NCBI RefSeq assembly: GCF_040784915.1
Contig: NZ_CP160797.1
Location: forward strand, 4,144,137-4,208,136
From: Bacillus vallismortis
GTDB lineage: Bacteria; Bacillota; Bacilli; Bacillales; Bacillaceae
DNA: 64,000 bases
Direction: 5' to 3'
The number at the start of each line of letters is the position of its first letter. Position 1 is the first letter of the stretch. The position numbers and the translations under genes are program-made. Positions 19,052-26,874 of this stretch are shown here, one piece after another. The notes beneath the pieces were generated by a model. It made no database searches. It was not told the origin of the DNA and saw only the letters and a list, made by a program, of their open reading frames with translations.

Positions 19052-19525
19052 AAGAAAATTTATTCCAGTTCATTTAAACCCTATGTCTGAATTCCAGGGC
19101 ATATTCTTTTATTTCCTTTTAAAAAAACAATAAAATAAATAGAGAAAATATCAAGCTTTTTTATAATCTTATTTATGAAGCTATCTTATAATCTAAATAC
19201 TTTTAACAACTTCTAATCCTTTAGCTTCAACTAGTCGAATAAAGGCTTCCAACTCTCAGGCATAGATTAAATTGATTTCGCTCTAGTAAATTCTTAATTT
19301 AGTTCCCCACTTATCTACGTGGAATACCGTTACTCGTATTAATCTTATGATGTTTGACTTTACTATTGAGCACTACAGGGAAGTAGAAGTATAGGAGTAC
19401 TACTCAATAGAATGACTGACATTAATCTTGATTTCATAGCACCAATCGATACTTCCTTTATAGACAAGCCATTTTCACTTGATGAAACGTTAAAGGACAC
19501 ACCCGCATCCCTTAGTCTTTTAACC
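19052..19525. other. AT-rich gap between RT module and rlmH
   Basis: About 470 bases without an assignable gene. A minus-strand open stretch directly after the rlmH stop (about 19525 to 19375) reads VKRLRDAGVSFNVSSSENGL and onward for some 50 codons without a start signal; I cannot place it in a family and it may be a gene fragment cut by the integration. A plus-strand frame from 19412 overlaps rlmH antisense and is not believed. Confidence 0.4.
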
Positions 19526-20005
19526 CTACTTATGATAAGGCTCCCCCCGATTAATCCGAAAAGCCCGATAAATCTGCTCCACCAGAATAAGCCGCATCAA
19601 CTGATGAGGAAACGTCATTTTCGAAAACGACAACTTTTCATCCGCTCGCTTCATCACCGCGTCACTCAATCCGAGTGATCCGCCGATGACGAAGGTGACT
19701 TTGCTTTTTCCATAAGTAGCCAGCTTATCTATTGTATCGGCTAGTTCTTCGGATGTTTTCATTTTTCCTTCGATGGCGAGGGCGATGACGTGGGTGTCGG
19801 GGCTGATTTTTGATAGGATGCGGTCGCCTTCTTTGTCTTTTATGATTTTCATGTCCTGATCGCTTAGGTTTTCCGGCGCTTTTTCGTCCGGGAGTTCGAT
19901 GATGTCGATTTTTGCGTAGGCCGAAAGTCGTTTGGTGTATTCTTCAATGCCTTGCTTGAGGTATTTTTCTTTTAGTTTTCCGATTGTCACAATATTGATA
20001 TTCAC
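19526..20005 (-). CDS. rlmH: RlmH, 23S rRNA pseudouridine-1915 N3-methyltransferase
   Basis: SPOUT-class methyltransferase acting on Psi1915 of 23S rRNA in the 70S ribosome. 159 residues, the family's length, with [20 protein letters not shown] at the N-terminus, [18 protein letters not shown] (SAM-binding trefoil knot) and the C-terminal [22 protein letters not shown]. The last codons are the classical SCC integration target in staphylococci. Formerly yydA in B. subtilis. A second copy of the end is found 2.3 kb downstream, and the region between this gene and fbp differs from strain 168. Confidence 0.97.
   Translation of the reverse strand: MNINIVTIGKLKEKYLKQGIEEYTKRLSAYAKIDIIELPDEKAPENLSDQDMKIIKDKEGDRILSKISPDTHVIALAIEGKMKTSEELADTIDKLATYGKSKVTFVIGGSLGLSDAVMKRADEKLSFSKMTFPHQLMRLILVEQIYRAFRINRGEPYHK
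19528..19543 (-). repeat. rlmH 3'-end repeat (candidate attachment site, proximal)
   Basis: GAGCCTTATCATAAGT on the minus strand, inside the last codons of rlmH; direct repeat partner of 17244-17259 (14 of 16 identical). Confidence 0.6.
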
Positions 20006-20085
20006 AGGTCATCCCCACTTTAAAAACAAGTTATTCATATATGTTGTCCACAATTGTGGATATCTTTTCTGTATTTTGTGTAAGA

Positions 20086-20256
20086 TCATTCGTTCCCCAC
20101 TATATATACTGCGGGGTCTCCACATAATTCACAGGCTGTGGATAAACTGTTAGTATGTTCGATTTTTCTGATTTCGGGCGGCAGCTCGTGGTCGTCTATG
20201 TACATATCCAGCACGGTTTCGATGTGTTCTTCACAGGAATAATACGTTTGTTTCAT
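20086..20256 (-). CDS. yyzF: YyzF, CxxH/CxxC small protein
   Basis: 56-residue protein of the CxxH/CxxC family (BA_5709 type): YSCEEHIETVLDMYIDDHE and, near the C-terminus, ACELCGDPAVYIV. The four ligands C-H-C-C suggest zinc binding; function unknown. GGAGGATTTGAAC before the ATG at 20256 fixes the start; the longer frame to 20307 lacks a site. Follows rlmH's upstream side on the same strand as in other Bacillus genomes. Confidence 0.85.
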   Translation of the reverse strand: MKQTYYSCEEHIETVLDMYIDDHELPPEIRKIEHTNSLSTACELCGDPAVYIVGNE

Positions 20257-20440
20257 GTTCAAATCCTCCGATGGTTTCTTGCATTTTTGCAAATATTCTC
20301 TTCCCAATATAACCTATTTATTCACATGTTAGTAGTGCTTCGGGCTGAGTTTTATCCACAAATCGACAAACAAGCTGTTGATGACTCTATTTCGCTCGTA
20401 TGTTAGTTTGGATGTAACCGATGTTTGGGGAGGTCTGCAT

Positions 20441-20854
20441 GTGCGCTTCAGATGGGTTTGGCTTTTTGTGATCATGTTGCTGCTTGCTGGGTGTCAGCCG
20501 TCTTATTGGGTGTTAGAGAAGGAGCGGATCGGTGAAGGCGGTTCAGAGCTAGAATTATACGCTAATTATCTTCAAATGCATGATGACGTAAAAGGATATC
20601 AAGTCTTCACTATATCAGAAGGCAAAAAAATGGTCGTGGTGTCTCTCGGAAGCAGCGAGAAGGATAAGAAGCTTGTGGTGTCAGACGTCAAATTCTCGAC
20701 TAAAGAAACGATTGTAACTGTGAAGCGAAAACCTGCTCTAAAAGCAAATGAGAAGAACCCTTATATTCTGATTGGACTGGATAAAATCGAAGGGGATTTA
20801 ATTGTCCAAGACGAATCAGGAAATAGCTTTGAAGAAACAGATTATCAGCAATAA
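20441..20854 (+). CDS. Small lipoprotein (probable yycS position)
   Basis: 137 residues beginning at GTG with GGGGAGG 7 bases upstream. N-terminal lipoprotein signal: basic start, hydrophobic LFVIMLLL, lipobox LLAGC at about residue 19. The remainder is hydrophilic and beta-rich (VKGYQVFTISEGKKMVVVSL). Function unknown. Its place between yyzF and yycR fits yycS of strain 168, but I do not assign the symbol from sequence. Confidence 0.8.
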   Translation: MRFRWVWLFVIMLLLAGCQPSYWVLEKERIGEGGSELELYANYLQMHDDVKGYQVFTISEGKKMVVVSLGSSEKDKKLVVSDVKFSTKETIVTVKRKPALKANEKNPYILIGLDKIEGDLIVQDESGNSFEETDYQQ

Positions 20855-20885
20855 AGCCGGCGTTCTGAGAACGTCCGGCTTTTTC
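20853..20885. terminator. Bidirectional terminator between the lipoprotein gene and yycR
   Basis: Stem AAAGCCGG-CGTTCT/AACG-CCGGCTTTTT with T/A runs on both sides; genes converge here. Confidence 0.8.
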
Positions 20886-20886
20886 T

Positions 20887-22098
20887 TTACTTCAGCATTC
20901 CATGCGGGTCGATGACGAATTTTTTGGCTGCGCCTTTGTCGAAGTCGCTATAGCCTTTTGGCGCGTCGTCCAGAGAAATGACGGTGGCGTTGACGGCTTT
21001 TGCGATTTGCGCTCTGCCGCTCAGGATCGCTTTCATCAAATTGCGGTTGTATGTCATGGCCGGCGTTTGTCCGGTGACAAAGGTGTGGGCTTTGGCCCAG
21101 CCGAGTCCGAAGCGGATTTTTAGTGAGCCTGTTTTGGCGTCCGCATCCTTTGCACCGGGATCTTCGGTCACATATAAGCCCGGAATGCCAAGGCTTCCGC
21201 CGACCTGGGTGACGTCCATGATCGAGTTCAGCACGGCGGCAGGCGCTTCCCCTTGATTGCCGTGTCCGGATGCTTCAAATCCGACACAGTCCACGGCGGC
21301 ATCAACGGCCGGTTCACCTAGTATTTGTTCAATTTGCTCGCCGAGGCGATCGTGTTTTTGCACGTTGACCGTTTCGCAGCCGAAGCTTTTCGCCTGTGCC
21401 AGTCTGTCTTCGTTCAGATCGCCGACAATCACCGTCGAGGCGCCAAGGAGCTGGGCGGAGTGTGCGGCGGCTAACCCGACAGGTCCCGCTCCAGCGATAT
21501 AAACGGTTGAACCTGTTTGCACGCCCGCTGTGTACGCCCCGTGGAAGCCGGTCGGAAAAATGTCGGATAGCATCGTCAAATCGAGAATCTTTTCTAACGC
21601 CTGTTCTTTATCCGGGAACACCAATAGCTGAAAATCGGCGTACGGCACCATGACGTATTCCGACTGGCCGCCGACCCAGCCGCCCATATCGACGTAGCCG
21701 TAAGCCGATCCCGGCCGTTCCGGGTTGACATTCAAGCACACGTGCGTTTTCTGCGTTCTGCACATCACACAGCGCCCGCAGGCAATATTGAAAGGAACGG
21801 ATACGATGTCACCTTTTTTGATAAATTCAACATCCCGCCCCGTTTCAATGACTTCTCCGGTGATTTCATGCCCGAGCACCAAGCCTTCCGGCGCCGTCGT
21901 GCGGCCTCGCACCATGTGCTGATCGCTTCCGCAGATGTTTGTGGTAAGCACCTTCAAAATCACCCCGTGCTCACATTTACGATTCACATTCGCCTTCGGA
22001 ACGCCGGGCCCGTCCTTCAAGATTAACTCCGGATACCCGATATCCTCCACCGCTACAGTTCCTTCGCCTTTGTACACAACCGCTTTGTTTCCTGTCAA
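20887..22098 (-). CDS. yycR: YycR, zinc-dependent alcohol/formaldehyde dehydrogenase family
   Basis: About 403 residues of the medium-chain dehydrogenase family, glutathione-independent formaldehyde dehydrogenase subgroup. Seen: TTNICGSDQHMVRGR (catalytic zinc Cys), LGHEITGEV (zinc His/Glu), CGRCVMCRTQKTHVC (four structural zinc cysteines), and the NAD-binding YIAGAGPVGLAAA. Start: TTG at 22098, 7 bases after GGGAGGA; the ATG two codons earlier sits on the site itself. Substrate not determined. Convergent with the small lipoprotein gene. Confidence 0.9.
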   Translation of the reverse strand: MTGNKAVVYKGEGTVAVEDIGYPELILKDGPGVPKANVNRKCEHGVILKVLTTNICGSDQHMVRGRTTAPEGLVLGHEITGEVIETGRDVEFIKKGDIVSVPFNIACGRCVMCRTQKTHVCLNVNPERPGSAYGYVDMGGWVGGQSEYVMVPYADFQLLVFPDKEQALEKILDLTMLSDIFPTGFHGAYTAGVQTGSTVYIAGAGPVGLAAAHSAQLLGASTVIVGDLNEDRLAQAKSFGCETVNVQKHDRLGEQIEQILGEPAVDAAVDCVGFEASGHGNQGEAPAAVLNSIMDVTQVGGSLGIPGLYVTEDPGAKDADAKTGSLKIRFGLGWAKAHTFVTGQTPAMTYNRNLMKAILSGRAQIAKAVNATVISLDDAPKGYSDFDKGAAKKFVIDPHGMLK

Positions 22099-22175
22099 CG
22101 CCATTCCTCCCATTCATGTTTTTGGACTATTCGTCCTTGAACATGACTTCGGTTCGGCATGACCCTTTCCCTTTT

Positions 22176-22346
22176 TCACGACTGTTTTTTCTGCATCTTA
22201 ACGACAATAAAAATGCCAAGCCAGCACCCGACAATGGTTCCGACGATGTCCAACCAGCCCGCTTTTCCCCCGTTCAGCAGGAACACAGTAACCGCCGAAG
22301 TCAGACCAATAATCGCTGCTTGCAGCATGACACGTTTGGTGCCCAT
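22176..22346 (-). CDS. Small membrane protein, 56 aa
   Basis: Minus-strand frame starting MGTKRVMLQAAIIGLTSAVT with two membrane segments (about 7-24 and 34-51) joined by LNGGKAGWLD and ending KMQKKQS. GGAGGGATCAA precedes the ATG. The frame is too short for many gene callers. It follows yycQ on the same strand and precedes yycR. Function unknown; the layout suggests a two-helix integral membrane protein. Confidence 0.8.
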   Translation of the reverse strand: MGTKRVMLQAAIIGLTSAVTVFLLNGGKAGWLDIVGTIVGCWLGIFIVVKMQKKQS

Positions 22347-22414
22347 TTGATCCCTCCTTTACATTCTTTTCTATACCATACCTAAAATCACTGCAATATT
22401 GGATTCAACAAAAA

Positions 22415-22436
22415 AAGAGACTTCACCCAGTCTCTT
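22415..22436 (-). terminator. Terminator after yycQ
   Basis: AAGAGACT/AGTCTCTT stem with T run on the minus strand, 13 bases after the yycQ stop. Confidence 0.7.
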
Positions 22437-22448
22437 CATAAACAGTGA

Positions 22449-22697
22449 TCAGTTGAAGAATAATTTCCTGAGAAATAATGTGACAACGCTGGTTGCTAAC
22501 GCAATTGCAGTATAGAGTACAACCCAAAACATGAAAGAACTGTTACCAGAGGCTAACGTAAACAACAATATCAAACTCCCGATAAGGATGATGAGTGGAC
22601 CCATCCAAACTTTCTTGCATAGGAGATATCCCGCTGCACCGATTACGCCTGACATCATCGGAAAAACAAAAACGACGAGCAGTATAACGGCTCCCAA
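22449..22697 (-). CDS. yycQ: YycQ, small membrane protein
   Basis: 82 residues, three predicted helices (about 2-24, 29-46, 52-74). TTG start with GAAGGGGG upstream. Downstream of yycP by 18 bases on the same strand, as in strain 168. No functional family is known to me. Confidence 0.82.
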   Translation of the reverse strand: MGAVILLVVFVFPMMSGVIGAAGYLLCKKVWMGPLIILIGSLILLFTLASGNSSFMFWVVLYTAIALATSVVTLFLRKLFFN

Positions 22698-22715
22698 ATC
22701 GGAACCCCCTTCACC

Positions 22716-23879
22716 TTAAAAATCCTTCACCACTTCAAAATCATATAGCTTCAAATGACTCTTCGGCGTCACGACATCTTTTACCTTCCCGATCTCTTTT
22801 TCCTTCACTTTCTTTCTGGTTTTCAAGCTGTACTGTTCAATGTATGCAGGCTGATTGTAGGTGTATGTGAAGAAATAAAGACTGCTGCCTTTTCGGGTGA
22901 TTTCTTTGAAATCGGCTTTCATTTTTTCTGGTGAAAGGGTGAAGGCAATGCTTGATTTTCCTGTCTTTGCATCGATTTTGTACACCTTTCCGAAGCCGTC
23001 AATGAAGTACAGGTATCCATCATAAGAGAAAAAGCTGTTTTTAAAGCTGAAGGGCATGGAGCTGTATATCGTTTGTTCGTCGTTTTTGTATTTGGCGATG
23101 TCGTGCAGTTCCACTTTGCCGCTTTTCTTGTTGATTTTGACCATTTGATATAGATTGCTCGCCTTTTGGCCGCGGATCATGACATAAACAGCTTGATCGT
23201 CCACAGCAAGCTGGGATTCGATTGAGGCTCCTTCCCGGTATTGCCATTTCGTTATCGTGTAATAGGTGAGCTTCTTCTGATCTGCATGAATTTGGAGGAG
23301 CTGATAGCCTTTTTCGTCAGCTGTCGGGACAAGTGCGTAAATGGCGCCGTCATGAAAACCGGAGGCTCGGATGTAGTAGGGGATGACGTCTTTTTTCCAC
23401 TCTCCGTCCATCTGGTGGTACAGCTCTGAACGGTACCCGTCTCCCTTTTTGTCGTAGCCGGAGTTGTAGAGGGTGTAAAAACCGTCCGTCTGTTGTAAAA
23501 AGCCCGCGCTGTCACCGGTGTGTTGATAGGCTCTTTTATGGGAGCGCAGGCCGTTTTTGATTGTGAAAATCGTGTTTTTGTCCTCCAGCATCACACTGTC
23601 GCCGTGAATCTTGGCTGAGCCCAGCTCAAGGCCCTTCATCTTAAAAGAAGACAGCGACCCGTCTTGGCTGATGAACAGGGCGTAGCTTTTCCCGCCGCCG
23701 AATGCATCTTGATCCGCAGAGGTTGAGAGATACAGCAGGCTGTCCTTGTCGTCCAGAAAATCGGTGTCGCTGAGATCCTGCTGACTCACGGCTTTATGGC
23801 TTGTGAGAGGAGAAACGAAGACAAATAGTGCGATCCCTGCGAGAATCAGCATGGCGATGGTAATCATCCACTTCTTCAT
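22716..23879 (-). CDS. yycP: YycP, exported or membrane-anchored protein
   Basis: 387 residues. N-terminal signal anchor (WMITIAMLILAGIALFVFV, residues 4-22), then an extracytoplasmic region of repeated beta segments such as DGYLYFIDGFGKVYKIDAKT and DQAVYVMIRGQKASNLYQM, suggesting a beta-propeller-like fold. No catalytic motif is visible. Lies 10 bases downstream of yycO. Function unknown. Confidence 0.85.
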   Translation of the reverse strand: MKKWMITIAMLILAGIALFVFVSPLTSHKAVSQQDLSDTDFLDDKDSLLYLSTSADQDAFGGGKSYALFISQDGSLSSFKMKGLELGSAKIHGDSVMLEDKNTIFTIKNGLRSHKRAYQHTGDSAGFLQQTDGFYTLYNSGYDKKGDGYRSELYHQMDGEWKKDVIPYYIRASGFHDGAIYALVPTADEKGYQLLQIHADQKKLTYYTITKWQYREGASIESQLAVDDQAVYVMIRGQKASNLYQMVKINKKSGKVELHDIAKYKNDEQTIYSSMPFSFKNSFFSYDGYLYFIDGFGKVYKIDAKTGKSSIAFTLSPEKMKADFKEITRKGSSLYFFTYTYNQPAYIEQYSLKTRKKVKEKEIGKVKDVVTPKSHLKLYDFEVVKDF

Positions 23880-23889
23880 ATCTTTCTCC

Positions 23890-24630
23890 TTAGTAAATGG
23901 TCATGATGGTTGACGTATAGGAAGAGCTTGTAATGTCGCGCGGATATACGCCTAAGCCTCCGTTGCCATCTATATCAATGCCTGCTTTCAGCAAAAAGGC
24001 GGACCATAGGAGCTTTGAACAGTTTTTGGCGCCATCATGGCCGGTATTTCTGTTATTAACGAAGTTAAATGAGTATGCGTCGCCGACTCTTGAGACCGCC
24101 CAGTCGGCAGCGGATGTTTTTTGAGATGAGGTTACGCTGACTGTTTGCACGATGGAGTTGTCTTCCACGTCTCTGGCATTGTAAGCGATCTGCCTGACCC
24201 CGTCGCTCGGGACAGATTCAACAATTTTGTCAGCCGCGGAGTACATGCCGACGTGGCCGTGGTTGTAGAAGGCTGTGTAGGAGTTGGTGTAATAGATATT
24301 CCCTTTCGCGCTTGTCGGGAGTTTTTTCGTACCGGACGAGCCGCCCATGATGGACATGCCGCTTTCCTTGGCGAGCCTGTCGCCTTCTGCTTTATCCGCA
24401 GTGATTTCCTCATAGAACTGTTTGAGAATGACGTCTTGCTTGACCTGCTGCTGTTTGGCAATCTGACTGGCGGACTTCATGATTTCTTCCGGTGTCGTGC
24501 CTGGTTGCAGTGCGGCGATTTCTTCTGCATAGTTTGTGGTTTTTACGGCTTTGGCGGGAGAAACATACAGTCCGCCACACATCATTGTAAGCGCTACCAT
24601 AAACGATACCATCCGTTTCTTGAACTTCAT
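23890..24630 (-). CDS. yycO: YycO, secreted papain-like (NlpC/P60 superfamily) protein
   Basis: 246 residues from ATG 24630 (GAGGAGATG 4 bases upstream). Cleavable signal peptide: basic KFKKRM, hydrophobic SFMVALTMMCGGLYV, then SPAKA. The C-terminal domain (about 115-235) resembles the YiiX/permuted NlpC-P60 family: YNHGHVGMYSAADKIVESV with a histidine, and NCSKLLWSAFLLKAGIDIDG with the candidate cysteine. A hydrolase acting on the cell wall or on lipid/amide bonds outside the cell is plausible. Co-directional with yycP. Confidence 0.85.
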   Translation of the reverse strand: MKFKKRMVSFMVALTMMCGGLYVSPAKAVKTTNYAEEIAALQPGTTPEEIMKSASQIAKQQQVKQDVILKQFYEEITADKAEGDRLAKESGMSIMGGSSGTKKLPTSAKGNIYYTNSYTAFYNHGHVGMYSAADKIVESVPSDGVRQIAYNARDVEDNSIVQTVSVTSSQKTSAADWAVSRVGDAYSFNFVNNRNTGHDGAKNCSKLLWSAFLLKAGIDIDGNGGLGVYPRDITSSSYTSTIMTIY

Positions 24631-24757
24631 TACATCTCCTCTTTTCTTTTGAATGTAGGAAAGGTGACTTCCTTCACCCACATTATATTAGGAAAATAAG
24701 GAAAGTAACTAGGTTATTTACAGAATTTTTAGAAATCATTTACAGAAGGCTGTCCGT

Positions 24758-24783
24758 AAAAAAGGCCTTTATCAGGCCCTTTA
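24758..24783 (-). terminator. Terminator after yycN
   Basis: Minus-strand stem GGGCCT/AGGCC followed by TTTTTT. Confidence 0.65.
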
Positions 24784-24786
24784 CGT

Positions 24787-25251
24787 TTAAAGCTTCTTGC
24801 TCATCACCACGTCTGTTTCTTGAAATCCGGTTCGCTCGTATAGCTTCCGCGCTGTCTGATTATGGGCAAATACATGGAGGGACAGCTTCCGGATTCCCAT
24901 GCTGCGTGCTGTCTGATCTAATGCCGCCAATGCTTGCTTTGCATAACCCTTGCCCCGGTATGGTTCATATAACCCGAAATCGTAAATAAACGCTTCCTGT
25001 TGCGCATGCTCCGGTTCTGCATGTATCCAGAGCCAGCCAACGATTTTCTTTTCATTCAGCGTGAGACTCCATAAGTGATGATGGGGGGTTTCCAGCCCTT
25101 TCGGAAGCAGATTGGAAAAGACCTGCCTAGACAATAGCTGTGCGTCTTCAGGCTGCCATGTTCCCGCCTTTACCTTTTCTTCCGCATAATGCTTGGTCGT
25201 ATACGTGAGATAAGACCGGAATTGTTCTGTCTGCATGGGAGTCAGTATCAT
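24787..25251 (-). CDS. yycN: YycN, GNAT acetyltransferase
   Basis: 154-residue GNAT fold: IVGWLWIHAEP (beta4), YEPYRGKGYAKQALAALDQ (acetyl-CoA pyrophosphate loop, RGKGYA) and HVFAHNQTARKLYERTGF near the C-terminus. Acetyl acceptor unknown. Divergent from rapG. Confidence 0.9.
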   Translation of the reverse strand: MILTPMQTEQFRSYLTYTTKHYAEEKVKAGTWQPEDAQLLSRQVFSNLLPKGLETPHHHLWSLTLNEKKIVGWLWIHAEPEHAQQEAFIYDFGLYEPYRGKGYAKQALAALDQTARSMGIRKLSLHVFAHNQTARKLYERTGFQETDVVMSKKL

Positions 25252-25366
25252 TGTTTATCATCGCTCCTTCATATATTGACTATAGGATTTTACATAAAAT
25301 AGAAAGAGGTGTTACTATCAGAATAAACAACTGAGATTGATAAGTCACGAGAGAAAGGAGTTTCAA

Positions 25367-26464
25367 ATGAATAAGATTGCACCCGCAGAAATCGCTAACA
25401 TGCTCAATGACTGGTACCTTGCGATCAAGAAACATGAAGTTGAAGAGTCCGCCCGTTTGTTTGAAGAAGTGAAGCCTTTATTGGATGACATGGAAGAGGA
25501 TCAGGAGGTGCTTGCCTACTTCTCCTTATTGGAACTGCGCCACAAGGTTTTGCTTCACGAGGCGAGAGGACAGGGTTTTCAGCATGAGGAGCCTTCTCAT
25601 ATGAATGCTGCGTCAGACATGCTGAAATATTACTTTTTTCTGTTTGAAGGCATGTACGAAGCCTATAAAAATAATTACGATATTGCCATTGGGCTGTATA
25701 AAGAGGCCGAGCAGTATCTTGGCAACGTTCCCGACCCGATTGAGAAAGCCGAATTCCACCTGAAGGTCGGTAAGCTCTATTATAAGCTGGGACAAAATAT
25801 TGTGTCCCTCAATCATACACGGCAAGCGGTCAAAACGTTCAGGGAAGAGACCGATTATAAAAAGAAACTGGCCTCGGCGCTGATCACCATGTCAGGCAAT
25901 TTTACCGAGATGAGCCAGTTTGAAGAAGCTGAAACATATTTGGACGAAGCGATTCGGATCACGAGAGAATTAGAGGATTATTTTTTTGAAGCCCAGCTTT
26001 TGCATAACTTCGGACTTCTTCATGCGCAAAGCGGCAAATCAGAAGAAGCGGTCTCCAAATTAGAAGAGGCCCTACAACACGAAGAATACGCCCGCTCCGC
26101 CTATTACTATCATTCTGCCTATTTGCTGATACGTGAGCTGTTTAAGATTCAAAAGAAAGAACAAGCTTTATCTTATTACCAAGAAGTGAAGGAAAAATTG
26201 ACAGCCGAGCCGAATAGAATATGTGAGGCAAAAATAGATATTTTATATGCGATTTATGCAGAAGGAGGTCATGCGGAAACGTTTCACTTATGCAAACAAC
26301 ATATGGATGATTTGGTGTCCTGGAAAGAGTTTGACAGTGTAAGAGAACTTTCCATTTTGGCTGGTGAAAAGTACAGAGAGCATGAGCTTTACAAAGAAGC
26401 TGCCCACTTTTTTTATGAAGCATTACAAATTGAAGAACTCATCAAACGAACGGAGGTTATATAA
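25367..26464 (+). CDS. rapG: RapG, response regulator aspartate phosphatase-type TPR protein
   Basis: 365 residues from ATG 25367 (AAAGGAG 6 bases before). N-terminal three-helix bundle (about 1-70) and C-terminal tetratricopeptide repeats (about 95-360; for example FEEAETYLDEAIRITRELED and KSEEAVSKLEEALQHEEY). In strain 168 RapG inhibits DNA binding by the response regulator DegU and is itself inhibited by the PhrG pentapeptide. The next gene is phrG, starting at the base after the stop, the usual rap-phr cassette. Confidence 0.94.
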   Translation: MNKIAPAEIANMLNDWYLAIKKHEVEESARLFEEVKPLLDDMEEDQEVLAYFSLLELRHKVLLHEARGQGFQHEEPSHMNAASDMLKYYFFLFEGMYEAYKNNYDIAIGLYKEAEQYLGNVPDPIEKAEFHLKVGKLYYKLGQNIVSLNHTRQAVKTFREETDYKKKLASALITMSGNFTEMSQFEEAETYLDEAIRITRELEDYFFEAQLLHNFGLLHAQSGKSEEAVSKLEEALQHEEYARSAYYYHSAYLLIRELFKIQKKEQALSYYQEVKEKLTAEPNRICEAKIDILYAIYAEGGHAETFHLCKQHMDDLVSWKEFDSVRELSILAGEKYREHELYKEAAHFFYEALQIEELIKRTEVI

Positions 26465-26581
26465 ATGAAAAAATATCTGATTGGTGCAGGCATCGCAGCG
26501 GTGATTTTATCAGGATGGTTTATTGCGGACCACCAAACTCATTCACAGGAGATGAAAGTCGCTGAGAAAATGATTGGGTAA
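26465..26581 (+). CDS. phrG: PhrG, precursor of the RapG-inhibiting pentapeptide
   Basis: 38-residue secreted precursor: KKYLIGAGIAAVILSGWFIA signal region and C-terminal ...MKVAEKMIG. The final five residues EKMIG are the mature signal described for strain 168, released by extracellular proteases and re-imported by Opp to inhibit RapG. Starts directly after the rapG stop. Followed by hairpin terminators. Confidence 0.95.
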   Translation: MKKYLIGAGIAAVILSGWFIADHQTHSQEMKVAEKMIG

Positions 26582-26588
26582 ATGAAAT

Positions 26589-26610
26589 ACCCCCGCGGGA
26601 TGCGGGGGTT
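26589..26610 (+). terminator. GC-rich hairpin after phrG
   Basis: ACCCCCGC/GCGGGGGT stem; short T-poor tail, so a weak terminator. A near-copy recurs at 26846-26870. Confidence 0.6.
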
Positions 26611-26619
26611 CAATTTAAC

Positions 26620-26659
26620 GAAAGAATCCTAAAACGGTTTGTAGTTTTAGGATTCTTTC
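26620..26659 (+). terminator. Second hairpin after phrG
   Basis: Perfect 16-base inverted repeat GAAAGAATCCTAAAAC/GTTTTAGGATTCTTTC. Confidence 0.6.
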
Positions 26660-26735
26660 ATATTTTCAGCGTGATTGAAAACCCTTGAAGTCTAGGAAGA
26701 GTGAGCATTGGAGCAGTCTTTCACAGGATGTGATG

Positions 26736-26777
26736 ACGGCGGTGTTTAGGCAGGACGCCTAAGCATTTAGCCGCCGT
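26736..26777 (+). ncRNA. Structured intergenic element between phrG and rocF
   Basis: Nested pairing ACGGCGG/CCGCCGT with inner TTTAGGC/GCCTAAG. The unit is bounded on the right by another GC hairpin (26846-26870) followed by TTTTCTTATT on the plus strand, as a terminator of a plus-strand RNA would be. No coding frame of note. Candidate small RNA, unproven. Confidence 0.35.
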
Positions 26778-26845
26778 TCCTTTCGTAATTCGTGAGCACC
26801 AACGCGCAGGCCTGACAACGAATGCAAGAGTTTGTCGACACGCTG

Positions 26846-26870
26846 AACCCCCCGCGGATGCGGGGGTTTT
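26846..26870 (+). terminator. GC-rich terminator between phrG and rocF
   Basis: AACCCCCCGC/GCGGGGGTTTT stem with T run on the plus strand; five bases right of it begins the rocF stop region on the opposite strand. Confidence 0.6.
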
Positions 26871-26874
26871 CTTA

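Noticed and set aside
19412..19678. 88-codon plus-strand frame overlapping rlmH
   Set aside because: Antisense to a conserved rRNA methyltransferase gene, no site before its ATG.
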